64,000 nucleotides of DNA. Source: an uncultured Aquimarina sp. GTDB lineage: Bacteria > Bacteroidota > Bacteroidia > Flavobacteriales > Flavobacteriaceae. The position numbers and the translations under genes are program-made. The notes under the pieces are model-generated. The model saw nothing but the letters and a program-made list of their open reading frames with translations, was not told the origin of the DNA and did not search any database. The DNA is taken from positions 281,193-345,192 of the forward strand of contig CANLOW010000003.1 of NCBI GenBank assembly GCA_947493035.1, given 5' to 3'. This document shows, piece by piece, positions 19,491 to 26,033 of the stretch; position 1 is the first letter of the stretch; each line of letters begins with the position of its first letter.

Positions 19491-19928
19491 CTATGATTGT
19501 TTGAATTTGAATTGGTTGGTTTCGTAATACTGAATTCTAGCGATGTGAATACAATCGCTTTCAACGCCTATGACTCTAAAGTTTTCTAAATTGTGTTTCC
19601 CTATAATGCTATACACATCATGATCCCCTAGCGCAAAACCTGATATAGCTGTAGGCGATGTTTTGTTTTCTTTAAATCGTACTGCTCTATGTGGCATTTT
19701 ACACTTAGAATCTACCTCGAGTATCAAAACTGCAGAAACAGCTTTTTCTGGAACTTGTAAAACCACAGCGACATCTGCACTAATTTCTAGGTCCTGGTAC
19801 CCTCCGTATTCTTCGCTAATAGGAAAATAGCCTTCTTCTTTCGATTGAATAAGAATAAGTTCTTCTAAATAGTTCAGTATATCAGCAGTATTTCCTCTAG
19901 GAAAAGGGCTTTTCTGTAATCTTTCCAT
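19491..19928 (-). CDS. Unknown protein of the late operon
   Basis: 145 residues from the ATG at 19928, which I prefer because it lies 4 bp after the preceding stop. A longer in-frame start at 19985 would overlap the peptidase gene. The protein is mixed alpha/beta with a central hydrophobic beta stretch (ADVAVVLQVPE). No membrane helix or family is recognised. Tight spacing on both sides supports co-transcription with the peptidase and the terminal beta protein. Confidence 0.6.
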   Translation of the reverse strand: MERLQKSPFPRGNTADILNYLEELILIQSKEEGYFPISEEYGGYQDLEISADVAVVLQVPEKAVSAVLILEVDSKCKMPHRAVRFKENKTSPTAISGFALGDHDVYSIIGKHNLENFRVIGVESDCIHIARIQYYETNQFKFKQS

Positions 19929-19932
19929 AAGT

Positions 19933-20442
19933 TCAAACAAAAGGATTAATCGCTGGAGGATTTCCTGAAGGATACCCCCAAGCAATATTCTGACGTTTTG
20001 AAGGGTCTACATCTAAATGAACAAAAGTATTTCCCACTCCAATTCTTCTAAATCCAATTTCTTTGGCTACCATAACAAGTGTATCCCTTACTTCAATAGT
20101 ATTCGCTTTAATATCAACTGCAGTACAATTAGGAACTTTGTGTGATGAATTGGATACCCCTCCTACTTTTTGATTCCAATATGGCGTTCTAACTCCTGAA
20201 TTAATCCAATTAAATATGGGATACCCTGTTCGAGCTTCCAATAGTTTCAATTTATAAACTAAGCGATGCGATATACAGTTTCCCGACCCTTTAACATCAG
20301 GACTATCGAAAATGGAGTAGTCAACTTTACTCATTGTATTAGCTTCTTTTTTGATTAGCTTTCGAATAATAAAGAATACGCTAACAACACCAAGAGTAGT
20401 ACCCATAGTCCAATAAAAGGATTTGTTTTTTAAGAATATCAA
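19933..20442 (-). CDS. Membrane-anchored M15-type peptidase
   Basis: 169 residues. An N-terminal membrane helix (about 10-26) anchors a peptidase M15 domain (D-Ala-D-Ala carboxypeptidase / L,D-endopeptidase type) that cuts peptidoglycan peptides. Zinc ligands are visible: H101 and D110 in SSHKVPNCTAVD, which has two extra residues compared with SxHxxGxAxD, and H142 with D144 in VHLDV. The start is TTG at 20442, overlapping the upstream stop, and ATG at 20406 is an alternative. A cell-wall enzyme tied to a membrane fits an entry or release function in a membrane-containing particle (inference). Confidence 0.8.
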   Translation of the reverse strand: MIFLKNKSFYWTMGTTLGVVSVFFIIRKLIKKEANTMSKVDYSIFDSPDVKGSGNCISHRLVYKLKLLEARTGYPIFNWINSGVRTPYWNQKVGGVSNSSHKVPNCTAVDIKANTIEVRDTLVMVAKEIGFRRIGVGNTFVHLDVDPSKRQNIAWGYPSGNPPAINPFV

Positions 20443-20588
20443 AGGCTACATTTTTTACATGCACAAGGTTTGTTCATATTAACCTTTCTATAACGGGCAT
20501 ATAGATCACAACCTACTTTCACTGTATTCAAAAGAATAAAGACTCCAAACAAATAATTAAGTGTACGACTTCCTTTATTTACATTCAT
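20439..20588 (-). CDS. Small membrane protein, 49 residues
   Basis: From ATG 20588 it reads MNVNKGSRTLNYLFGVFILL and continues to a Cys-rich tail PCACKKCSL. One hydrophobic helix (about 11-27), then positive charges and four Cys. It overlaps the upstream gene by 4 bp and its stop overlaps the peptidase start, so it fits the operon exactly. The Cys pairs might bind metal or form disulfides. Function unknown. Confidence 0.65.
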   Translation of the reverse strand: MNVNKGSRTLNYLFGVFILLNTVKVGCDLYARYRKVNMNKPCACKKCSL

Positions 20589-20890
20589 TTATTTTGGTTT
20601 TTGTATTGATAAATTTCTTCTTCTAACTCGTTAATACGCTCCTTTTGTTTGATAATTGTTAGGTTCATTTGTTCGTTTTCATTTTCTAATTTCTCAATAC
20701 GTTTTTCCATTTTTTCTGACCACTGCACCCAGTTTTCAAGAATAATATCGTTTGCTTGCACATTAAGGTTTCGTATTTCGGCCTTTTTGTATTGCTTCTG
20801 AATTTTATATTGAAATAAGATTTCTAAAGCTTTCCAAAACCCTGTCGCACCAAATACAACACCAACTAATTTTAGAATATCTATTTTCAT
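20585..20890 (-). CDS. Membrane-anchored coiled-coil protein
   Basis: 101 residues. A hydrophobic N-terminus (about 5-27, KLVGVVFGATGFWKALEIL) is followed by a long charged coiled coil (about 50-98) with heptad-like Leu/Ile spacing (EKRIEKLENENEQM). Probably an oligomeric structural or spacer protein on the membrane. Its last bases overlap the 49-residue gene, and its start overlaps the stop of the upstream beta protein. Confidence 0.65.
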   Translation of the reverse strand: MKIDILKLVGVVFGATGFWKALEILFQYKIQKQYKKAEIRNLNVQANDIILENWVQWSEKMEKRIEKLENENEQMNLTIIKQKERINELEEEIYQYKNQNK

Positions 20891-21318
20891 TAAAAATCTA
20901 CAAATCGTATGGGTTGTTCGACGATATAAGGAGTAATATTGAAATAGATTTCTTCTCCAAGTGACGTAATTTCTCCAGTCACATTAACATGTCCATTAAC
21001 ATCAATATGATACTGAAACGTATTTCCAAAATTGGAAAATAGATTCCCCGTATAGGTCTTTTCTCTATTGAATTGCTCACTAACGGGTAACCTTAAAATA
21101 CGTTCGTTATTAAAACTCCCTATTCCTGCAGTTCTTTTAAAAACTATATCCCCTGTTAGCAAAACATTATTTGCAGTCACCACATATTTATCTCTAGAAG
21201 CAGCAAAAAAAATAGTGTTATTATCAAGATCATCTACTTCTACAGTAAAGACTTCATTTCCTATTTCACTATTTCTAGCGCTCGAGGTAGCATCACTTGT
21301 ATATCCAAAAAAGCTCAT
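20890..21318 (-). CDS. Beta-rich fibre/knob-like protein, paralogue A
   Basis: 142 residues, almost all predicted beta, with no membrane helix. It shares a clear pattern with the neighbouring 21328-21756 product: FKRT.GIG.F near residue 60, RLPV near 77, NxFSxxGNxFQ near 93, NxxGHVxxxG near 107, and a final PIR..F. It looks like a tandem duplicate. Such short beta domains suit fibre tips or capsid decorations. Assignment is by structure-like pattern only. Confidence 0.6.
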   Translation of the reverse strand: MSFFGYTSDATSSARNSEIGNEVFTVEVDDLDNNTIFFAASRDKYVVTANNVLLTGDIVFKRTAGIGSFNNERILRLPVSEQFNREKTYTGNLFSNFGNTFQYHIDVNGHVNVTGEITSLGEEIYFNITPYIVEQPIRFVDF

Positions 21319-21327
21319 AGTAGTGGT

Positions 21328-21756
21328 TTAAAATTTTTCTAATCGTATTGGGGTTTCTATTTCATAGCTAGGAAATTGAAACAGTATTTCTTCTAGCGGA
21401 TCGGTAACTGTTCCTTCTATCCAGACATGCCCTTTGGGATTGATAAAAAATTGAAAACGATTCCCAACCGTTGAAAAAACATGATTTAAAAAAATAACGG
21501 ACTCATTACCAAACCCTTTAGGTACGGGCAAACGAAATATAGGCCCATTGAATTCAAAATTTCCAATGCCTTCAGTTCTTTTAAATTGTAAATTCCCTCC
21601 TAAAAGAATATTGTCATTCGTAATGGCACAGGAGTTCCTATCGGTAACAAAAAACACATTATCTCTAAATATATCTTTGGCACTTATGATAAATAAACTG
21701 GCATCTCCTGAAGGAAGATTAGGTTTTAAATCGTTTTGATATCCAGACATACTCAA
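21328..21756 (-). CDS. Beta-rich fibre/knob-like protein, paralogue B
   Basis: 142 residues, the same length as paralogue A, and alignable end to end (FKRTEGIGNF, RLPVPKG, VFSTVGNRFQF, NPKGHVWIEG, TPIRLEKF). Identity is moderate, so the duplication is old and the two may form a hetero-oligomer. No family recognised. Its start overlaps the stop of the spanin-like gene upstream by 4 bp. Confidence 0.6.
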   Translation of the reverse strand: MSMSGYQNDLKPNLPSGDASLFIISAKDIFRDNVFFVTDRNSCAITNDNILLGGNLQFKRTEGIGNFEFNGPIFRLPVPKGFGNESVIFLNHVFSTVGNRFQFFINPKGHVWIEGTVTDPLEEILFQFPSYEIETPIRLEKF

Positions 21757-22172
21757 TTACTAATAACTATACCTGTTAATACTATCGATACAACTCCCAT
21801 AGTTTTAAGCCAAAAACTTTGTCGTTTACGTTGCTTTTTTACCCTATTTAAAGCTTTATCTTTTAGCCTAATGATTTCCTCAGATGTAGTGTTTTGATCT
21901 TTTAAAAGAGATAGCTTTCGCTCAAGAAAAATAATAGATGTATCTCTATTTTTTATGATATCAATTAGATTTTGATTAAGTGTTTTTAGTGTTGTATTGA
22001 TAGAATCGTTGAATATTTTTGACTCTAAGTTTTGAGCAATTATTCTAGACTGCTTTATAGTAAAACAAAAATGCTTTTCCTTAGTTAGAGATACTATCTT
22101 GGGAGTTAAAGTTTGCGAAAAACTCATACAGCCCCATATCAGTAGTACTATACATGTGTAGTATTTTTTCAT
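21753..22172 (-). CDS. Secreted/membrane coiled-coil protein, spanin-like candidate
   Basis: 139 residues. An N-terminal signal (about 5-20) could be cleaved after FSQ or act as a lipoprotein signal at C15 (LLIWGC). A long helical, charged region follows, with a C-terminal hydrophobic helix (about 117-137). Its start lies inside the end of the preceding gene in another frame, an arrangement reminiscent of phage Rz/Rz1 spanin pairs. The second membrane helix argues against a simple outer spanin, so this is tentative. Confidence 0.55.
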   Translation of the reverse strand: MKKYYTCIVLLIWGCMSFSQTLTPKIVSLTKEKHFCFTIKQSRIIAQNLESKIFNDSINTTLKTLNQNLIDIIKNRDTSIIFLERKLSLLKDQNTTSEEIIRLKDKALNRVKKQRKRQSFWLKTMGVVSIVLTGIVISN

Positions 22173-22428
22173 CTTTTCTTGTTTCTATTTCTTCTACGTA
22201 TTTTTTAATCTGCTCTGATGATTGATAAAGACTGTCGGATCGTTGCTGATTTTGTAAAAGTTGCTGATCAATTTCTTTTACTTCTTCCAAAATACTATCA
22301 TTACTCTTTTCTAAATATTCTATTTCAGAAGAAACAATAGGTGTCTTAGATTGTAATCCAATACCTATTACGGCAACTATTGCTATAAAAATGGATAGAC
22401 TTAGTACAACTTCTTTCCAATTAAACAT
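22081..22428 (-). CDS. Single-pass coiled-coil membrane protein, inner-spanin-like candidate
   Basis: 115 residues from ATG 22428. The N-terminal helix is at about 7-27 (VVLSLSIFIAIVAVIGIGL), followed by a periplasmic-type coiled coil rich in Glu/Gln/Ser (EIDQQLLQNQQRSDSL). Size and topology match inner-membrane spanins (Rz type). It follows the holin-like gene with overlap and overlaps the next gene by 92 bp. A longer in-frame start at 22473 is less likely because it lies deep inside the holin gene. Confidence 0.55.
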   Translation of the reverse strand: MFNWKEVVLSLSIFIAIVAVIGIGLQSKTPIVSSEIEYLEKSNDSILEEVKEIDQQLLQNQQRSDSLYQSSEQIKKYVEEIETRKDEKILHMYSTTDMGLYEFFANFNSQDSISN

Positions 22429-22744
22429 CTTGCTTATTTTTTTGATGAAACACCATTCCCACCAAGCGATCAATCAAAAGCTTGTGAAATACCAATGCAA
22501 ACACAAAAGTCTGTAATAGTACTTCTATTTTTGAAGTATCGTATCCTCGAATAAAAAACAATATTATTCCATAAATGACACCGATTAATAAGACTAAGTA
22601 GCGCTGAGATAATTTTTTATTAGATCGCCATTGTTTGATTAGTTTTAAATTAGAAATCGCATACACCAGTAAAATAAACGTGAGCATATACCCCCAATCT
22701 AATTGGGTAATATAATTTGATATTTGATGAATAATAGTTTGCAT
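22421..22744 (-). CDS. Holin-like membrane protein
   Basis: 107 residues from ATG 22744. Three hydrophobic helices (about 16-33, 48-65 and 74-95) separated by short charged loops, with a positive C-terminus (FHQKNKQDV). Size, topology and position next to spanin-like genes fit a phage holin that opens the inner membrane at lysis. No specific family motif seen. Confidence 0.55.
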   Translation of the reverse strand: MQTIIHQISNYITQLDWGYMLTFILLVYAISNLKLIKQWRSNKKLSQRYLVLLIGVIYGIILFFIRGYDTSKIEVLLQTFVFALVFHKLLIDRLVGMVFHQKNKQDV

Positions 22745-22749
22745 TGTAT

Positions 22750-22989
22750 TTATGATTTTAAAGTGGTTTGTATATGACGTAGTTGTTTTTGGATTTCCCC
22801 TACTTGTCGATTTGGAATCGTATTCTTTAGTAAATGATGTAATAAAATAACGCCTGTTCCTACACCTACGATCGTCCAAGTTACCTTACGTAATGTATCA
22901 TCGGGGATCACTAAAGTAACTTCGGTCTTAATGCCATCTTTATCTACTAGATTATTGATCCAATCATTTAAATTTTTACGTTGCTTCAT
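22750..22989 (-). CDS. Small single-pass membrane protein
   Basis: 79 residues. A charged N-terminal half is followed by one membrane helix (about 36-54, VTWTIVGVGTGVILLHHLL) and a short Gln/Arg-rich tail. Not recognised. It overlaps the stop of its upstream neighbour by 4 bp, so it is part of the same operon. One of the many small membrane proteins of this module. Confidence 0.6.
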   Translation of the reverse strand: MKQRKNLNDWINNLVDKDGIKTEVTLVIPDDTLRKVTWTIVGVGTGVILLHHLLKNTIPNRQVGEIQKQLRHIQTTLKS

Positions 22990-23402
22990 TTGAGTTTAAT
23001 AGGGTTTTTAATATGTTTTTGGTACACTGACTTGGTGATCTGATCTACTTTCCAAAAGCGTTTTACACGTGCTGCTGTAATGCTATCGTAGATTCCCATA
23101 TTAACCTCTGCCCATCCATGATGCTTTAATAAATGTGCTTGCACTTGGGTAATATGCTCTCCCTGATCTCCTATTTGAATAGGAAACTTACTTACTGTTT
23201 TTTTCTCTACAGGCTGCAAATCAGCTGTAGTATTAGGCACTTTCATTTCTACAGGCTTTATTGGTTTTAAAAGATCCTCTAGAACTTCCGAAGAAACCTT
23301 TAGACTTTCATCTTGCTTTTTTAACCAATAGTGTCCTGCAATTCCTACAACAGCGGCTACACCTACAAATGCTCCTACTTTTATCCAATCTCCTTTTTTC
23401 AT
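22986..23402 (-). CDS. Membrane-anchored peptidoglycan-binding protein A
   Basis: 138 residues. N-terminal membrane helix (about 8-26), a Pro/Lys/Glu linker, then a C-terminal domain (about 70-128) with the pattern of peptidoglycan-binding domain 1: PIQIGDQGEHITQVQAHL, and GIYDSITAARVKRF. The domain would hold the membrane protein to the cell wall. A second protein of the same layout is encoded directly upstream. The two overlap by 4 bp. Confidence 0.72.
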   Translation of the reverse strand: MKKGDWIKVGAFVGVAAVVGIAGHYWLKKQDESLKVSSEVLEDLLKPIKPVEMKVPNTTADLQPVEKKTVSKFPIQIGDQGEHITQVQAHLLKHHGWAEVNMGIYDSITAARVKRFWKVDQITKSVYQKHIKNPIKLK

Positions 23403-23875
23403 GCGATACCATTTTTTTGTAAAGTGGCTTTCATACCATTGATATCCATTCTAGAAAACTGTGCCTTCTTCAGGTACTTTTTTGATGCTTTTAATGTTTT
23501 TGGTCCAAAAATCCCATCGATGCCATCTCTACCTTTGCCCGTAGCTCCTATATCTGCTTTTTTAAACTTTAAATAGCGTTGCAATATTTTTACATCAGGA
23601 TGCCTTGATCCATATTTAATGTATGGCAACACATACCTCGACCTTAATCCTTTAGGTCTTGGTTTTGAGTAATTTTTAATTACTTTTTTCTTCGTCCTAA
23701 TAGCTGCATTAGAGGATACTAATAGGTTAGGGCTACCTTGTTCGGGGTTAGAGCTATTTTTTTGTTTTTGATATATCCAATACCCAACTCCTCCTAAAGC
23801 TATTACGGCAACTCCTGAGACTATATAAGGTACATATGAGTTTTCTGCTGTTTGTTTTATTGCGTTTTCTTTCAT
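23399..23875 (-). CDS. Membrane-anchored peptidoglycan-binding protein B
   Basis: 158 residues. Membrane helix at about 15-34 (YVPYIVSGVAVIALGGVGYW), a basic linker, then a peptidoglycan-binding-type domain (about 88-135): KYGSRHPDVKILQRYL and DGIFGPKTLKASKKYL. The G.FG..T.. signature is clear. It is paralogous in layout to the downstream neighbour. Start and stop overlap with the adjacent genes. Confidence 0.75.
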   Translation of the reverse strand: MKENAIKQTAENSYVPYIVSGVAVIALGGVGYWIYQKQKNSSNPEQGSPNLLVSSNAAIRTKKKVIKNYSKPRPKGLRSRYVLPYIKYGSRHPDVKILQRYLKFKKADIGATGKGRDGIDGIFGPKTLKASKKYLKKAQFSRMDINGMKATLQKNGIA

Positions 23876-24408
23876 TATTTTATGGTGTAATTAGGTAATC
23901 TTTTAACGGGCATAGTCACATAACTATGAAGCTCCTTTTTAGACAAAAAGCTATTGAGGTACTCCCATAAATCTTTCTTGTAGAGTTTCCAAAAAGCTTT
24001 TGACAAAGAGGCGACTTGAGCTTTATCTTTCAATTCCTTTTTAAAAATGAGTGCTACTTCTTCTTCTTCATCATTAAACACTCCTTTTGACTGCTTGAGT
24101 TTCTTAGCAAGTTCTTCGGCTTTAGTAGCATCTATGATTTCTATAGATTTAGGAGCGACCCATTTTGCAACATCATCCAAGTAGCCCATATCAAAAGGGT
24201 TTTCCCAATTAGGAACTTGTCGCGTACTAGATGCTTCACTAGAACTCTCTTTAGAAAAATTCGGAGTTCGAGAAACCATTCTTTTTTCTTGCGCTTTATT
24301 TTTTTGATACTTATTAAACCACAAGTAACCACCAATACCTAAAACAGCGACACTAGCACCTCCTATAATCCACCATGTAGTGGGCGTAATTTCTATTTCT
24401 TTATCCAT
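23875..24408 (-). CDS. Membrane protein with annexin-like repeat, paralogue A
   Basis: 177 residues. Membrane helix at about 11-29, then a Ser/Arg linker, an FDMGYLDD segment near 72 and a helical domain at about 100-170 that follows the annexin repeat pattern: GVFNDEEEEVALIFKK, SKAFWKLYKKDLWEYL, then SKKEL. Annexin repeats bind acidic lipids, usually through Ca2+. The GxGT loop is changed here. The family call is from pattern recognition only. Similar layout to the next gene upstream, with an 8-bp overlap. Confidence 0.55.
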   Translation of the reverse strand: MDKEIEITPTTWWIIGGASVAVLGIGGYLWFNKYQKNKAQEKRMVSRTPNFSKESSSEASSTRQVPNWENPFDMGYLDDVAKWVAPKSIEIIDATKAEELAKKLKQSKGVFNDEEEEVALIFKKELKDKAQVASLSKAFWKLYKKDLWEYLNSFLSKKELHSYVTMPVKRLPNYTIK

Positions 24409-24892
24409 AACTACTGTTGGGTTTACTCTTTATAATTTGTAAAAGCATTTTGATTTCATCTTGTGAAAAGCGCTGCTTTATAACTTCAATAAGGTGCTTG
24501 CCATAAGTACCTTGATAAGCTTTAGAGACCTGTGAAATTTGAACTTTATCTGTTAAGCTTCTAAAAACACCATATACTTTAGCTTCATCATCCCCACCTT
24601 GATACCAACTCCCCCAAGCACTATGAATCTTATTGGCATAGCGCAGGGCGACCTGTGGTTTTAACACCAATAGACTTTGGTTCGATCTTTTTGGTAATGT
24701 TCTTGGGTAGCCTACATCAAAAGCTTTTTCCCACTGCAATTGACCACTTGCATCATCGAGTAATTGTTGTAGCCGAGTGAATATGGTTGAAGCTTTTTGG
24801 TCACGTTGCGCATTGCGCCATTTCCATAATCCCAAACCACCTAGTACAACCACTGTAGTACCTAATGCTATTTTGGCTGTCCTTTCATTCAT
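24401..24892 (-). CDS. Membrane protein with annexin-like repeat, paralogue B
   Basis: 163 residues. Membrane helix at about 6-24 (AKIALGTTVVVLGGLGLWKW), FDVGYPR near 58, then an annexin-like repeat at about 98-155: GGDDEAKVYGVFRSLTDKV, VSKAYQGTYGKHLIEVI and FSQDEIKMLL. This matches the annexin order (G-x-GTDE, residues leading to a Y-x-x-x-Y-G-K-x-L helix, then the terminal helix) better than paralogue A. Probably a membrane-surface or peripheral scaffold protein (inference). Confidence 0.6.
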   Translation of the reverse strand: MNERTAKIALGTTVVVLGGLGLWKWRNAQRDQKASTIFTRLQQLLDDASGQLQWEKAFDVGYPRTLPKRSNQSLLVLKPQVALRYANKIHSAWGSWYQGGDDEAKVYGVFRSLTDKVQISQVSKAYQGTYGKHLIEVIKQRFSQDEIKMLLQIIKSKPNSSYG

Positions 24893-25335
24893 TACTTCAA
24901 TAGTTTTAATCCTCGTCCAACAGGAGAAAGCATGGCTAAATCTTCTACATCTACTTTATCGGCACTGTTACGAATCATCCAAATAATGCCTATGATTAAA
25001 GACACTAACACAGCTGGAACTCCAATAGCTAATACCTTAGTCATTTGTTTGCTAAGTCCTAAAAAATTACCGCTAATCTCACTGAGATCAGCTAGGGTTC
25101 GGGTAGCAAGATTCGATACATTTAAGTCATTTCGTTTTAACCAATTCGAAAAATTCGGATCTGTTAAACAGCGAATACTTGCATTGGATTTCCATGTAAT
25201 GAGCCATAATGCTTTAGCATGATCCTTACCTACTTCACTTTTCAGGCGATCATAATAACTAATCCAAAGTGGACAAGGGTCTGCACTTTCAGGCACTAGT
25301 AAGGTGTTTCCTTGTACGGTAATTGATTGTGCCAT
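24892..25335 (-). CDS. C-terminally anchored membrane protein, unknown
   Basis: 147 residues. A soluble N-terminal domain of about 95 residues contains CPLWISYYDRL and several Trp, followed by a membrane helix at about 102-121 (VLAIGVPAVLVSLIIGIIWM) and a short cytoplasmic or luminal tail. Two Cys (about 21 and 55) might pair. Unrecognised. Its ATG is 2 bp downstream of the stop of the 60-residue gene, and its stop overlaps the next start. Confidence 0.6.
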   Translation of the reverse strand: MAQSITVQGNTLLVPESADPCPLWISYYDRLKSEVGKDHAKALWLITWKSNASIRCLTDPNFSNWLKRNDLNVSNLATRTLADLSEISGNFLGLSKQMTKVLAIGVPAVLVSLIIGIIWMIRNSADKVDVEDLAMLSPVGRGLKLLK

Positions 25336-25337
25336 AT

Positions 25338-25520
25338 TTATTTGAAAATGCGTTCTACTTCTTTTTGAATACCTTTTCCTTTTACACGGTACTTTTTCAA
25401 GACTTCATGAAGTTGCTTTTTTACCGCAGCTTCTTTTTCCATAGCCTGTTTTTTGCTATGATTTAGGTAGACTTGCCTTCCAATCCAAAAACCAACTGCG
25501 AGTGTCAAAACTGTTTTCAT
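25338..25520 (-). CDS. Small membrane protein, 60 residues
   Basis: One weak N-terminal hydrophobic helix (about 3-18, VLTLAVGFWIGRQVYL) and a highly basic helical tail (KKQAMEKEAAVKKQL). Likely a minor membrane component. No family recognised. It starts about 75 bp after the endolysin-like gene ends. Confidence 0.55.
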   Translation of the reverse strand: MKTVLTLAVGFWIGRQVYLNHSKKQAMEKEAAVKKQLHEVLKKYRVKGKGIQKEVERIFK

Positions 25521-25595
25521 TATTTACTTTTATACCGCAGTTTAAAATGAAATACATTAATATCTAGGGAGCGTTTAGGTGCTTTGGTGCAAGGG

Positions 25596-26033
25596 TTACT
25601 CACATAAATCCTGTAACGTTCGAAACCCTAACAAGCGAAAAGTTGGATAAGGTTTTATATTTACTTGATTGTTTTGATTCCCTCCTAAACAATAGATATA
25701 TTTTCGATCTTCGGAATACCCCATAAAAAAACCAACATGCCCTTTCCAACTTTTTTTCGATTCACGCCAAAAAATGACAACATCTCCAATCGTAGGTTCA
25801 TGGGTAGGGATTCCTACATCAAGCCATGACCTAGCTATAAGTGCTCCGCTGTAGGATTTATTAGACGTTTTAGCTACCCAATTAGCAAAGGCAGAACACC
25901 AAGCTGTCTCATCATTTGTGATCCATGTTTTTCCTATGCTATAAAAGTATTTTAGGATTTCAGGATTTTGTGCATCGAAATGCTCTTTAACTCCATACTG
26001 AGATAATGCATTATGTATTACTGTTGTGTTCAT
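25596..26033 (-). CDS. TIGR02594-type NlpC/P60-like peptidoglycan peptidase
   Basis: 145 residues. The papain-like catalytic core is visible: C46 in AWCSAFANW and H99 in KGHVGFFMG. I recognise this as the TIGR02594 / CHAP-like group common as phage endolysins. It has no signal or membrane helix, so it would need a holin, which is encoded 3 kb downstream. Its ATG overlaps the stop of the beta-propeller gene by 4 bp. Confidence 0.82.
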   Translation of the reverse strand: MNTTVIHNALSQYGVKEHFDAQNPEILKYFYSIGKTWITNDETAWCSAFANWVAKTSNKSYSGALIARSWLDVGIPTHEPTIGDVVIFWRESKKSWKGHVGFFMGYSEDRKYIYCLGGNQNNQVNIKPYPTFRLLGFRTLQDLCE

